This document shows positions 35,104 through 44,474 of a stretch of DNA of 64,000 bases, in pieces. The first letter of the stretch is position 1. Every line of letters starts with the position of its first letter. Source of the stretch: Rhizobium leguminosarum bv. trifolii WSM2297 (GTDB lineage Bacteria; Pseudomonadota; Alphaproteobacteria; Rhizobiales; Rhizobiaceae); assembly GCF_000271845.1 (NCBI RefSeq), contig NZ_JH719392.1, positions 124,001-188,000 on the forward strand. The letters are read 5' to 3'. Both the position numbers and the translations under genes were made by a program. Under the pieces are notes generated by a model. That model was not told where the DNA came from. It made no database searches and worked only from the letters and a program-made list of their open reading frames with translations.

Positions 35104-36637
35104 GCCGTTCCAGAAGCGCGAAGAGATCGTTGAATGGGTTCGGCGCGTTATCATCAGCGGGTCGACCGACTACAGAAAGTTTCAGGCGGCGGCCGCCAAG
35201 CAGCGATATGCGATCCGCTTTCCAGGCGTGTCCTATGGCGGTCGGGCGCCGCGGGATGGCAAGATTATCGTTCCCGCCAACTATGAGGAAACCTGGATAG
35301 AAGATCCCGACCTGCTGTCTGGTGTCATCGAGGCGCCACCGGCGCTGGCCATGGAAATGGCCGACCTGGTGCGCTTCAAGACGTCGGCTCTCACGTCGGT
35401 TGGTTTCCAGCGAAACGGTGTCTGGGGGGAGGAGACGGCGTCTCAAAAGATCGAGCATCTCGGGCTCATGTTCGGCGCCCTTGCCGCAGCTAAGGATGGG
35501 GAGGTCAGGGGCTATGGCGTGCCGCCGCGTCAACTGACCTTCGGCCTGTTGCTCTTTCCCGGCGTCTGGGACTGGTACCTCCAATGGCGGGAAACCCGGC
35601 GCGGCTTCTACACCGCCTGGGAAGTCGACATGCTACGGATCGCCTTGGCGATCACTAAGGAGGGCACCGGATGGCTTCGGCAACATCCTGAACTTCTATC
35701 GCGAGTCCAGCCGATCGCTGGCCTCGTTTCGCAAAATGAGATCGACTATGCCCATGCGGATTGGCATGGAGCCTGCGACGACTTCCACAAACATGCTGCT
35801 CATCGTGTGAAGGAAATCCAGCGGATCGCCCGTGTCCACCGCGATCCGTTCGAGCCGATCATGCCGGTCCTCGAGGCAGCAAGCCCTGTCGGCGAGTACC
35901 GCAAGATCACCGAGGAGATCATCCGCCTGACGCCGGATGAACATCGTTATCCTCGGCCCGCTGCCGAAGCCGTTCGCGCGTTTTTGATGTTGAGGTTGGG
36001 TTTGCATCTCGGACTGCGGCAGAAAAACCTTCGGCAACTCATGCTCTGCCCCAAAGGTTACATGCCACGTTCGGAGCGCGTTCTCGAGAAGATGAAGCGC
36101 GGCGAAATCCGCTGGAGCGACCGCGAGGGCGGCTGGGAAGTATTCATCCCGGCGGTCGCGTTCAAGAATGCTCACTCATCTTTCTTCGGCGACAAGCCGT
36201 TTCGTCTTGTGCTGCCGGATCTTCTGGATCTGTACAAATATATCGACGCCTATGTCGAGCAACATCGCGCGGTACTGCTGCGCTCGGCCGCCGATCCCGG
36301 TACTTTCTTCGTCAAGACTGTCAAGACGACCAGCACGGATGCCGCCTATGACATCACCAGCTTCTACGAGGCCTGGCGTTTGACGATCCAGCGCTACGGG
36401 ATCTACAACCCGTACACAGGGCGCGGGGCGATCAAGGGTCTTTTGCCGCACGGACCGCATAATGTCCGCGACGTGCTGGCGACCCACATCCTGAAGCAGA
36501 CCGGCTCCTACGAGCAGGCGAGTTACGCGATCCAGGACACCGCCGACATGGTCGCCAAGCATTACGGGCGCTTCCTTCCCCAAGATAAGGCAGCGCTCGC
36601 CGCCCGTATTCTCAATCAGGTCTGGGAGGCCGCATAA
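35104..36637 (+). pseudogene. 3' part of the IS66-split tyrosine recombinase
   Basis: The frame resumes after the duplicated GCCGTTCC as QKREEIVEWVRRVIISG and runs to 36637. The catalytic domain is intact: arginine in LGLHLGLRQKNLRQLML, HxxR in HGPHNVRDVLATHIL, and the nucleophile tyrosine in MVAKHYGRF. A GTG at 35228 could start a truncated ~469-residue protein, but no ribosome-binding site supports it. The gene ends 21 bp from the end of the minus-strand recombinase, so they converge tail to tail. Confidence 0.85.
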
Positions 36638-36658
36638 CTTTCAACGAGACGTCGGAAA

Positions 36659-38749
36659 TTATTTCCGGCGTCTCGCCTCGGTTTTGGCCTCGCGCGCCCA
36701 AGGCGGCGGCACCCGTTGTTCGATCCACGGCAGTAGCTTGATCGGCTTCGCCTCGATCCCTGACGTGATGATCGGATACTTGCCGAGGGCGTCGCGCATC
36801 AATGGGAGACCGGCGGGGTTCGTATAACGACTGTTGGTTTCGCTTCCATCAGAGAGACGCCCGGAAATATCGTCAATGACCTCCGTAGAAACGCCTGCCT
36901 GTTTCAACGTGTCTGCCATACCGTGACGGAGCGCGTGGAAAGCGCGCTTCCACATTTTGTCCCCCAACGACCGCTGCATCATCGGGATGAAAACGTCGTA
37001 GAAACGGTCGCCCGGATCATTCGTTGTCTTGTGGGAAATAAGGTCCGGGAATACGGCTTTGTATCCCAGCGTCTGTAGAGCAACGCAGTAGTCCATGAAG
37101 CCCAAACCGATCAGTTCGTCGGGAATAGGCACTACTCGCTCGGATTGCTCGGTCTTGAGTCGCCGAAACTCGTTCGTCCGAAGGACGATCACCAGACCAT
37201 CGTCATCTTCCTCGATATCGTTCAATGAAAGACCAGCGAACTCTCTTCTGCGGGCGCCAAGATAGGTGAACATGATCGGCAGGAAGTAGGCCGCGTCATG
37301 GAAGACATATGGACCTGGCTTACCGCGGCCGCGATCGTGGTTCAGGGAGCCGGTATAGACTGGGCAGGAGAAAAGCGGCCGGATCTCGTCCGGCGTCGGC
37401 TTGTGTTGTTGCCTGCGGATAGAACCGGCCTTGGGCTTTTTCGGTCTCAGCCCCTCGAAGCTCCAATCGTCGAGCTCAAAGCCGTGCCCGCGCACATGCT
37501 TGAGGAAGTGGTTCAGGTTTCCGAAGTGCTTGCGGATGGTCGCGGCGCTCAAGCCGACGGCCGCCTCCTTGCCCTCCGTCTCGGCCTGCTCGCGCAGCCT
37601 CTGAGCTTCGGCCCGTAGCTCGGGTGCCGACATCGCCCTCATTTTGGCGCTCTGTCCCCAACGTATCGGAATGTTATTGAAGTGCTGGCGCAGCTTGCCG
37701 AGGTGGTATTGGCTGATCTGACCGGTGTGCTCGATGCCGTATTCTTCAAGCACGCTCTTGAACATACGAACCAAAGCGCGGGCATCACGCGCCGTACTGT
37801 CGTCCCAAGCGTCCTTCATGTTCTGGACGAGCTGTTCGCACTCGGCCTCGAAATCCGCGACCTGAACAACCGGCCGCGCTTTCAGGCCGTCGTCTTTCTC
37901 GATGGCAACGTATTGCGGTGATGGAGAAAGATCGAGCGTGACGATTGGGGAGGGCTCGGGAGACTTTGGTGTCGGAGCAACATCGACCGGAATCGCGATC
38001 AGATGCACCGGTGGCATGGTGACCTCAGTTGCCTGTTCGTTGGCAACAGGCTGCGGATTCGGCCTTGACCCACCAGTGAGTTCACTGAGATTTCGGTCTG
38101 CGAGAGGATGCCTCTCTGCAACGTCGAACAGCGCTTCCGCTCGGCCATTGAAATAGGCCTTCATTGCCTTTTCGTGGTTGAGGGGATTTTGGCTGATATC
38201 GAACTGATGCATCAGCATTCGAATTCCATCCTGGAAGCCACGGGTGTTCGCTTCATGGAGTAGTTCGAGATAGTTCGATCTGATCGCAGAGATATGAGAC
38301 GCCGGTATCCCGTTGTCGAGAAGGTACTTGGATCCGATGCAGCGTTCTTTCAGCGTCAGGCGTTGGCGGATGCCAAACATAGCGAGCAGCTTATAAGCCC
38401 AGCCATTCTCCAGATCGAGTTCCAGCTCTTCGATGTCAGCCGGGCGACCATAGCGTCTCGCGGCGATCGAGACGTCTTCGAGATGCAAGAGCATCACGTC
38501 CCGTTCGTGTTCGCAAAGCTTTTGAAGCTGCGCCCTGGACATTGGTTCCTTCGATTTCATCCTCAGTTCGGCCATCAGCGTGTTGAGCTTTCTGCCGATT
38601 GCCTGGGCCTTTTTATGATCGGAACAATGAAGGCTCAGTGAAAGCCGGCTGCCCGGCTGGCACCGCGCGAAAGAACTGGGAACACGAGCGCGCCAGTAGA
38701 AGATATTGCCGCGGCGAATAAGGTTCTCGACGTCGTGGCGGACCGCCAT
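36659..38749 (-). CDS. Large tyrosine recombinase (island integrase)
   Basis: The protein has 696 residues from the ATG at 38749 (AGGGGG lies upstream; longer starts at 38806 or 38881 are possible). The N-terminal part VENLIRRGNIFYWRARVPSSF is the DUF6538-like opening seen in many island integrases. The C-terminal catalytic domain has arginine in FTYLGARRREFAGL, HxxR in FHALRHGMADTL, glycine in DDISGRLSD, and the nucleophile tyrosine in NSRYTNPAG. Its start faces a tRNA 3'-end fragment about 155 bp away, the usual integrase-att arrangement. It is therefore the best candidate for the enzyme that moved the island. Confidence 0.9.
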   Translation of the reverse strand: MAVRHDVENLIRRGNIFYWRARVPSSFARCQPGSRLSLSLHCSDHKKAQAIGRKLNTLMAELRMKSKEPMSRAQLQKLCEHERDVMLLHLEDVSIAARRYGRPADIEELELDLENGWAYKLLAMFGIRQRLTLKERCIGSKYLLDNGIPASHISAIRSNYLELLHEANTRGFQDGIRMLMHQFDISQNPLNHEKAMKAYFNGRAEALFDVAERHPLADRNLSELTGGSRPNPQPVANEQATEVTMPPVHLIAIPVDVAPTPKSPEPSPIVTLDLSPSPQYVAIEKDDGLKARPVVQVADFEAECEQLVQNMKDAWDDSTARDARALVRMFKSVLEEYGIEHTGQISQYHLGKLRQHFNNIPIRWGQSAKMRAMSAPELRAEAQRLREQAETEGKEAAVGLSAATIRKHFGNLNHFLKHVRGHGFELDDWSFEGLRPKKPKAGSIRRQQHKPTPDEIRPLFSCPVYTGSLNHDRGRGKPGPYVFHDAAYFLPIMFTYLGARRREFAGLSLNDIEEDDDGLVIVLRTNEFRRLKTEQSERVVPIPDELIGLGFMDYCVALQTLGYKAVFPDLISHKTTNDPGDRFYDVFIPMMQRSLGDKMWKRAFHALRHGMADTLKQAGVSTEVIDDISGRLSDGSETNSRYTNPAGLPLMRDALGKYPIITSGIEAKPIKLLPWIEQRVPPPWAREAKTEARRRK

Positions 38750-38905
38750 GGGTAGTTGCCCCCTGCCTGCCACCTGCGACGTCCCACGCAGTTTCCGCGT
38801 GGGCATCACCTGTGGGCTACAGTTCTGGGCATCAGGTCGCCAATGATGCCAAAACGATATCCGGCACGACTGGAAAATCAAGGAATTAAGGGGATTTAGG
38901 GAGAA

Positions 38906-38931
38906 TTGGCTGGGGAACCTGGATTCGAACC
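38906..38931 (-). other. Probable attachment site: tRNA 3'-end fragment
   Basis: Read on the minus strand this is GGTTCGAATCC followed by AGGTTCCCCAGCCA: a T-loop, acceptor strand and encoded CCA, as at the end of a tRNA gene. The acceptor (TTCCCCA-G-CCA) resembles tRNA-Gln, but the identity is not certain. The sequence before GGTTCGAATCC does not form the rest of a tRNA, so only the 3' end is present. This is what remains at one boundary after integration into a tRNA gene. The integrase start lies just to the left. Confidence 0.8.
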
Positions 38932-39041
38932 TTTAGGCTTTGAAACCAGATTCAAGCATGATTGCCGGAAGTGACTTAACCTACGGTTGATTCCCATCAA
39001 ACCGCACCAATTGTCAAATCACAGAGTCTGAGGTTCCGCTT

Positions 39042-39983
39042 CTATCGGGAACGAACAGCCGGCCACCCACCGTCACCACCATTTCGCCGAAGAATCTCAA
39101 GGTGCTCGGTGCTGATTGTTTTGACCCACACAAGCAACAACGAGGTTTGCTCTGCAAGCCAGCTGAGCGCCTCCTCGCTGATTTCGAAATGTTTGGAATA
39201 CCGTGCTTTAACATAAGCCTCGTTCAACGTGTTGAACCAAGCACGCTCGCGATGCTGATCGCGAGGAAAAGCTTCAGCCAGGCGCCGATCCTGTTCCTCG
39301 GCGAGCGAGCGGAGGAATTTGATGTTGTGAGATGGCGGACCGTAATTGGTGAGCGTCAGCAAGACACAGGAATAGGCCTGCTCAATCGTCTGATGGAGTT
39401 CGAAGGCTGCATTTTCTATGTAATGACGCTCAATTGCTAACGTTGCCATCTGCAGAAAGCGCGTGGCGGCCTGAAACCTCTGGTCGAAGTGTTCGCTCGC
39501 GACTTTGAAAAGCTCTGCCGAAGAGAGGGCCTTCGGTTCCGCAAGTGGTTCATCATCGAGTTCGTACAGAACGATGCCTTCCTTGCGGATGTCGGAGAAG
39601 AAGTATTGGCCTTCTTTGAGGTACGAATTCACCTCTCGCCTGGAGTGGACGATGAAACTCACCGGCGTTTCGATCGATTTGTCGTGGATCAGCCGGTCGG
39701 CAGCTTTGTGCCAGTATTCGGCGAAGTCGCAGAGCTTGCGGTTGTTGACGATGATCAGCAGATCGAAGTCCGAGCGGTAGCCCTTCATCGTGAAGGGCTC
39801 ATCCACCCAGCCGCCCTTGGCGTAGGAACCAAACAGGATGATCTTGAGGATCCGGCCACGCTTCTTGAATTCCGCCGTTCCGTCTTTCAACGCGTCTTCG
39901 AATTCCTCGTGAAGGATTTCCAGAACGCGGCCAATCTCACGCTGTTTGCGGAGTGGCATATGGTTGAGGGATGTTTTCATCAT
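39042..39983 (-). CDS. MNT nucleotidyltransferase fused to HEPN domain
   Basis: The protein has 313 residues from the ATG at 39983 (a TTG at 39992 is possible). The N-terminal half has the minimal nucleotidyltransferase signature LFGSYAKGGWVDEP, then RSDFDLLIIV, with the GS and DxD residues of the family. The C-terminal half is a HEPN-type helical domain (AIERHYIENAAFELHQTIEQ, then PSHNIKFLRSLA). In MNT/HEPN toxin-antitoxin pairs these domains sit in separate proteins: HEPN is an RNase and MNT adenylylates and silences it. Here both are in one chain. The HEPN catalytic RxxxxH is not obvious, so it may act only as a scaffold. The gene lies just outside the putative att site. Confidence 0.85.
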   Translation of the reverse strand: MMKTSLNHMPLRKQREIGRVLEILHEEFEDALKDGTAEFKKRGRILKIILFGSYAKGGWVDEPFTMKGYRSDFDLLIIVNNRKLCDFAEYWHKAADRLIHDKSIETPVSFIVHSRREVNSYLKEGQYFFSDIRKEGIVLYELDDEPLAEPKALSSAELFKVASEHFDQRFQAATRFLQMATLAIERHYIENAAFELHQTIEQAYSCVLLTLTNYGPPSHNIKFLRSLAEEQDRRLAEAFPRDQHRERAWFNTLNEAYVKARYSKHFEISEEALSWLAEQTSLLLVWVKTISTEHLEILRRNGGDGGWPAVRSR

Positions 39984-40459
39984 GGAGAGCAATGATCGCG
40001 AGGCGGCTTAAAATGACTTTGAAAACTCAGCGCGAATTCTACACGGGTTGCCTCAAACCACAACTGCAAATGGCCTTACGATCCGCCTGAACAGCGACGG
40101 CCGGCATACCTGATTTCGCGTGGCGACCTATCTCGCGCGCGTCACGCAAATTACCGACGCGAGACCATTCGTTGCGTATAGCCTTGCTGCTTGTCAACCG
40201 GCGCCGTCAGCAACGCGAGCATACCAGCCGGGTTTTCTCGTCGTCCCTCCATGCCATCGCGCCGTGTGTCGGACGCTGCCGCATTCTCGGGGCTAGTAAG
40301 GAGTTCCCAGATCCCTATGTCCTCCTGGCACAGGAACAAGGTCCGGACGCAAGCGTGTCGCTGCGGAGTGGGCATCGAGGCTGCGGCCCGCAATTGATCG
40401 GTCGGGCCACCGCATGGCTTGGCAGGTCGACGGCCCGGATTCGGTCCTGGGGTTCCGCG
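39984..40459. other. Intergenic DNA without a supported gene
   Basis: Open frames exist in several directions but none has a coherent protein or ribosome-binding site. The DNA looks like decayed coding sequence leading into the antitoxin remnant. Confidence 0.4.
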
Positions 40460-40617
40460 GACCGCGCTGAGGAACTGCTGCTCGACCGGACCCTGTTCAC
40501 AGTCACTCCGGAAATCTATGGCGAATATCTTGCCGGGTTCTCGACGTCGCCGCACAACCGCTCGCACGGCGCGGGTGTAACGGACCATGGCCGGAAAGCG
40601 CTGGGGATGAGACATGA
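40460..40617 (+). pseudogene. Decayed DUF1778-type (TacA-like) antitoxin C-terminus
   Basis: The reading RAEELLLDRTLFTVTPEIYG matches the conserved end of DUF1778 antitoxins, which pair with GNAT toxins. After GEYLAGFS the frame must shift to continue as LDVAAQPLARR..., ending at a TGA at 40615-40617. No intact N-terminal ribbon-helix-helix is found upstream and no GNAT partner is visible downstream. I read it as a remnant. Confidence 0.5.
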
Positions 40618-41005
40618 CCCTATGCACCGGCATCGACCGGTCTTCGCGCGTTGGCCAGATTCACGGCGGGCATGCCTTGAGAGGACTGGGTGCATCGCCG
40701 CGCCCGCCCCGGTCGGGAGGCCGCGCAGGTAAACGATCCCCGATGCGGTTCATGGGTTCATGTGCGATGTGAGCGACGTCATGCAGCTTGGATTTGCTAC
40801 TGTGCCTCCTTCACCACCCTGCCTTGGTGGTGCTATCATCGCGTCCTGCCCCGGCTTTTGGTCCTGCCAGGCTCGCGCCGCCGGCAACGGCTTTGCCGTC
40901 CTCCACTTCGTTGCGGCCCTGCGGGTGCAGGCGGTGCTTGCTGCCTGGCTTTCAGACCGCCGTAGCAGGTCGCGATGGCCGCGACCTCCAAACGGAGGTT
41001 CAGAC

Positions 41006-41926
41006 ATGAGCACGCAGCAATCCAATCAACGATCCGATATTTACAGCCGCATCACCACCAAGATCATCGCCGATCTCGAACAGGGCGTACGGCCATGGAC
41101 CAGACCCTGGACGACGAAAGATGCGACAGCCGAGGTCAGCCGGCCACTGCGCCACAACGGCCAAGCCTACACCGGGATCAATATTCTGCTCCTCTGGTCG
41201 GAAGCCATCGCCCGCGGCTTTGCGTCATCGACCTGGATGACCTTTCGCCAGGCAAAGGAACTCGGCGCTGCCGTCCGCAAGGGCGAAACCGGCACCACCG
41301 TTGTCTTCGCCAGTTCTTTCATCCGTGCCGAGACGACGGAAACAGGCGCGGAGATCGAACGGGATATTCCATTCCTCAAGACCTACACGGTGTTCAATAC
41401 CGATCAGATCACCGGTCTCGATCGACCCACTCATTGCATCGCACCTGTGGAGGACCCGATGAGCCGCATCGGCAATGCCGGCCGCTTCTTTGCCAATACC
41501 GGTGCCATGATCCGGCACGGAGGATCAGCGGCCTATTATGCTGCTGCCCGTGATTACATCCAGATGCCACACCTGGATGCCTTCCGCGACGACGCCTCTT
41601 TTGTTGCCATCCTGAGCCACGAGATGACGCACTGGACCGCGGCACCCCGGAGGCTTGATCGTGATCTCAGCCGCTACGCGAAAGACCAGAGCGAACGCGC
41701 CCGGGAAGAACTGATTGCCGAACTCGGCAGTTGCTTTCTCTGCGCCGATCTTGGCATCGTTCCGGAGCTCGAACCACGCCCCGATCACGCAAGCTACCTC
41801 GATGGCTGGCTCGAAGTTCTGGGCAACGACAAGCGCGCCATCTTTTCAGCGGCAGCTCATGCGCAGCGGGCCGTCGATTACCTGCATGATTTGCAGCCGG
41901 ACCTCAACGAGGAGGAGGCGGCGTAA
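41006..41926 (+). CDS. ardC: ArdC-like antirestriction protein (ssDNA-binding domain plus zincin metallopeptidase)
   Basis: The protein has 306 residues from the ATG at 41006, preceded by ACGGAGG; the upstream open frame is ignored. Residues ~7-130 form the ArdC N-terminal domain (IYSRITTKIIADLEQGVRPW, then TGINILLLWSEA and WMTFRQAKELGA). The C-terminal zincin domain carries SHEMTHWT (HExxH, ~210) and the second zinc ligand helix REELIAELGSCFL. ArdC proteins are carried by plasmids and conjugative elements and protect incoming DNA from host restriction. Here it is next to a large restriction island, a typical mobile-element setting. Confidence 0.9.
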   Translation: MSTQQSNQRSDIYSRITTKIIADLEQGVRPWTRPWTTKDATAEVSRPLRHNGQAYTGINILLLWSEAIARGFASSTWMTFRQAKELGAAVRKGETGTTVVFASSFIRAETTETGAEIERDIPFLKTYTVFNTDQITGLDRPTHCIAPVEDPMSRIGNAGRFFANTGAMIRHGGSAAYYAAARDYIQMPHLDAFRDDASFVAILSHEMTHWTAAPRRLDRDLSRYAKDQSERAREELIAELGSCFLCADLGIVPELEPRPDHASYLDGWLEVLGNDKRAIFSAAAHAQRAVDYLHDLQPDLNEEEAA

Positions 41927-42382
41927 GCCGTCTCTTTCTCAGCCAAAGGCAGCCCGACATCGGTCTGCCGGATGTTGCAGCGGAGGCAATACGAATTCCG
42001 TATTAGGCCACAGCTATCGGGTTTCACTCCTCCGGCTAGGCCTCCCGGGAAACGTTCCGCTCTTCGGGCGAAAGCGCGTCCATAAGCCGAAGCCATTGAA
42101 TCTTGTAACGAATTCGGTTGCACAGCAAGCGGATTTCAACTATCTTTTTGGCGAGGCAGTACGCGCTGCCTTGGGGTGTGGAAACCCCTACAAGCGGTTG
42201 GTGCCGGCCGATTCGGCATCACACTCCTTGACCTTAGGTCGAGGAGCCTGTGGCGTATGTCCAGGTTCCTCGGAACTAAAGGCCACAGGACCGTCTTGTA
42301 CGGTTTCCAACTCCCCGATCAGTGGGTTGAGCGAGTTCAGCGGGGGCGCACCGCATGAAACTCTCCATTGGGGGTGTCGACC
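41927..42382. other. Intergenic DNA after ardC
   Basis: I see no gene in these 456 bp. The right part must hold the promoter of the XRE regulator, but no clear motif stands out. Confidence 0.4.
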
Positions 42383-42871
42383 ATGAATCGCCATGTACCA
42401 GCTGTCCAAATCCGATCGTCGAGGCGAGCGCAAGCGGCACAGTCGAGTATTGCACGCGATTCGGTGCATCCGGTCGACCTGCATGTCGGACAGCAGATCC
42501 GTATTCGCCGGATACAGTCAGATGTATCTCTCGGCGATCTTGGCGCCGGTATCGGCGTCAGTTTGCAGCAGGTTCAGAAATATGAAAGCGGCAAAAACCG
42601 CGTCAGCGCTTCCATGCTTTATGAGCTTGCCAATTGCCTTAAGGTGCCCGTTTCAAAGTTTTTCGAAGGCCTTCCAGATCCCGAAACTTTGCAGGACCAG
42701 CAACTCACAGCCGAAGTCGATGATAGGATTGCCTATATTTCCACGGCGGAAGGGCGCCGTCTGATCGAAGACGTATTACTGCTTTCGCCGCGTGTGCGCA
42801 GTCGCGTGGTTGCCCTCGTCAGTTCGATTGTCGACGAAGAGATGGAAGAACAGACAGACGTCGATCGCTAG
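42383..42871 (+). CDS. XRE-family transcriptional regulator
   Basis: The protein has 162 residues from the ATG at 42383, with a GGGGG stretch upstream. The HTH_3 domain covers ~33-90: VGQQIRIRRIQSDVSLGDLG, then VSLQQVQKYESGKNRVSAS and LYELANCLKVPVSKFF. The C-terminus is acidic. Rhizobial proteins of this type regulate many processes, so no target is assigned. The gene stands alone and is followed by a stable hairpin. Confidence 0.9.
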   Translation: MNRHVPAVQIRSSRRAQAAQSSIARDSVHPVDLHVGQQIRIRRIQSDVSLGDLGAGIGVSLQQVQKYESGKNRVSASMLYELANCLKVPVSKFFEGLPDPETLQDQQLTAEVDDRIAYISTAEGRRLIEDVLLLSPRVRSRVVALVSSIVDEEMEEQTDVDR

Positions 42872-42887
42872 GAAAGCGACGAAAGTC

Positions 42888-42905
42888 GGCGGGCACAAGC
42901 CCGCC
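42888..42905 (+). terminator. Hairpin after the XRE gene
   Basis: GGCGGGC, ACAA, GCCCGCC form a perfect 7-bp stem 17 bases after the stop codon. No T-run follows, which is common in GC-rich genomes, so termination is likely but not certain. Confidence 0.6.
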
Positions 42906-43082
42906 AGTGTTGACGCTTGCTTGGTTCTGCCCAGTGTGTCTCAAGGATCTGGAACGCTTACGTGATCAGGAGGGTGAGAAACAGGTAAAGAGCGCCGGCG
43001 ACGATGAAGATCTCCTATGGCGCGAGAGTTTTAAGTGTGGATTTGCCGGGAGTGCGTCTCTCGCGTGCTTAGATGGGGTTGC

Positions 43083-43367
43083 TTAGTTCACCCCGCCTTT
43101 GGGTACAAAACCAACTCGAAAACCGAATAACCGCCCTATCTTGTCCAATGTTTCAAGCGTCGGGTTCGCCGTCCCAGCTTCCATTTCAGCAACTTGTCGC
43201 CGCGTTAGCGCAAGCGTTCTAGCAAACTCTTCCTGGGTCATGCCGATACCCTTTCGGATCTCTGCCACAGCATCAGGTAGCCTTAGATCGCCGGTTCGAG
43301 CACGCTCAGCCAGTGTTCGTCGGTTTTCAAGAATCTCTTCTTTCGTGGGTTTCTTCCAGCGCGCCAT
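43083..43367 (-). CDS. XRE-family HTH protein (HipB-like)
   Basis: The protein has 94 residues. A charged N-terminal helix (WKKPTKEEILENRRTLAERA) is followed by the HTH: GMTQEEFARTLALTRRQVAEM and GTANPTLETLDKIGRLF. This form is common beside HipA-type kinase toxins, where it acts as antitoxin and autorepressor. The adjacent hipA gene upstream on the same strand is truncated, so the antitoxin appears to be an orphan. Confidence 0.85.
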   Translation of the reverse strand: MARWKKPTKEEILENRRTLAERARTGDLRLPDAVAEIRKGIGMTQEEFARTLALTRRQVAEMEAGTANPTLETLDKIGRLFGFRVGFVPKGGVN

Positions 43368-43406
43368 CTAGTTGTCCCCCTGCATCACAGGCACGTTGCC
43401 AAAACG

Positions 43407-43940
43407 CTATCCGCGATTTCCATGCAGCGTCCCCATCGCACGTTCCAGAATGTCCGAAGATGCCCCCAAATGTTTCGCCATGGTCGGCGCCTGCTCCAGG
43501 TGTTCAGCGAGGTCGCAGACGCCTTGTCGCTCAACACCGCGAAGTCGTTCCGCTTCGGCCTCGGGTGCTTCCTTGATCCGCATATTCCCAATGCCGCCCG
43601 TCGCCGAAAGCAGAAGCAACGGGAGATCGGAAGTGCGCGAACCTTCAGCAAGGCCGAGGTGCTCGGCAAGTTTTCGCCTCGCATGTCCCTGGGGCACGAG
43701 ATCCAAAAGGTAGGGCGGCCAGCTGAGGCTAGATCGATTTTCGAGATCAACGGAATAACGGACTGACAAGGCCCGATGGTCGCGGACAGTCTTTGCGGCC
43801 GCAAACTCCGCCAATGCCACAGTGACGAAATAGTCGAGATCGTAGTCGACGATCGACGCGCCCTGAAAGCCTGCCGCGCCATCCTTGAATTCAAGCGTGC
43901 CGGCGGGATGCCACTTGCCGTCAAAAATGGGTTTGAATTG
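43407..43940 (-). pseudogene. Truncated hipA-like toxin gene (N-terminal part only)
   Basis: An open frame of about 177 residues reads FDGKWHPAGTLEFKDGAAGF, then YLLDLVPQGHARRKLAEHLG and LLLLSATGGIGNMRIKEA, which match the N-terminal region of HipA-type kinases. A TAA at 43943-43941 precedes it in frame, and no ATG starts it; the first ATG/GTG-like start is internal (near 43820). The kinase core that should follow is missing: the frame ends HLGASSDILERAMGTLHGN. HipA toxins are Ser/Thr kinases; this piece cannot be one. It is a remnant beside the HTH antitoxin. Confidence 0.7.
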
Positions 43941-44474
43941 TTAATCGCATTGACTGACCCCTTTAGTGGATCAATTAAAGCGTTTTTTAAAGGTTATTAA
44001 CCCATTAAATTGGGTTGAATAATTTCCTTTAGCATTGCCGGCCCCCGAGCCCGGTCATGGAAGCATCTGATGCGGCTGACCATCTTTCGGCCTCTCATCT
44101 CACTACCACACGCGACCAGCATCATTGAAAAGCCAAGCACGGGCGTCAACCAAGCAGCTGCTGGCGATGTCACCCCGTGACCTGGAAGGCTAGCCCCTCG
44201 ATTCCACATTTTCGTTAGTGGCTGGCCGATTTCGTCCCGGCCTTTTTTGTTATTCTTACGTTTGTGCCCTGGGCCGAGCCGAGATCCTCACGACGGTAGT
44301 GGCTTGTAGATTATTCGAAGGGGTAATTGAGCCGAGGTCAGGAGCCGATACGGCCGAACAGCGGTTGCCGTGTTGCGTTTGGCTCACCGGAGGGAGCGTA
44401 GCGACAGGAAGCAGGAAACGAGGTACGGTGCGCCAGCGCCGATCGTGGGTCGCGATTAAACTCGTGGGGGCGGG
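43941..44474. other. Intergenic DNA without a supported gene
   Basis: About 530 bp, AT-rich in the left third (43930-44030) and then GC-rich. I find no supported coding region. Confidence 0.4.

Noticed and set aside
35228..36637. Treating the 469-residue frame as an intact integrase starting at GTG
   Set aside because: The frame is open back to the IS66 junction and joins the upstream half exactly when the element is removed. No ribosome-binding site supports the GTG.
40172..40732. 186-residue open frame upstream of ardC
   Set aside because: Only a short part matches a DUF1778 antitoxin end; the remainder has no plausible start or domain.
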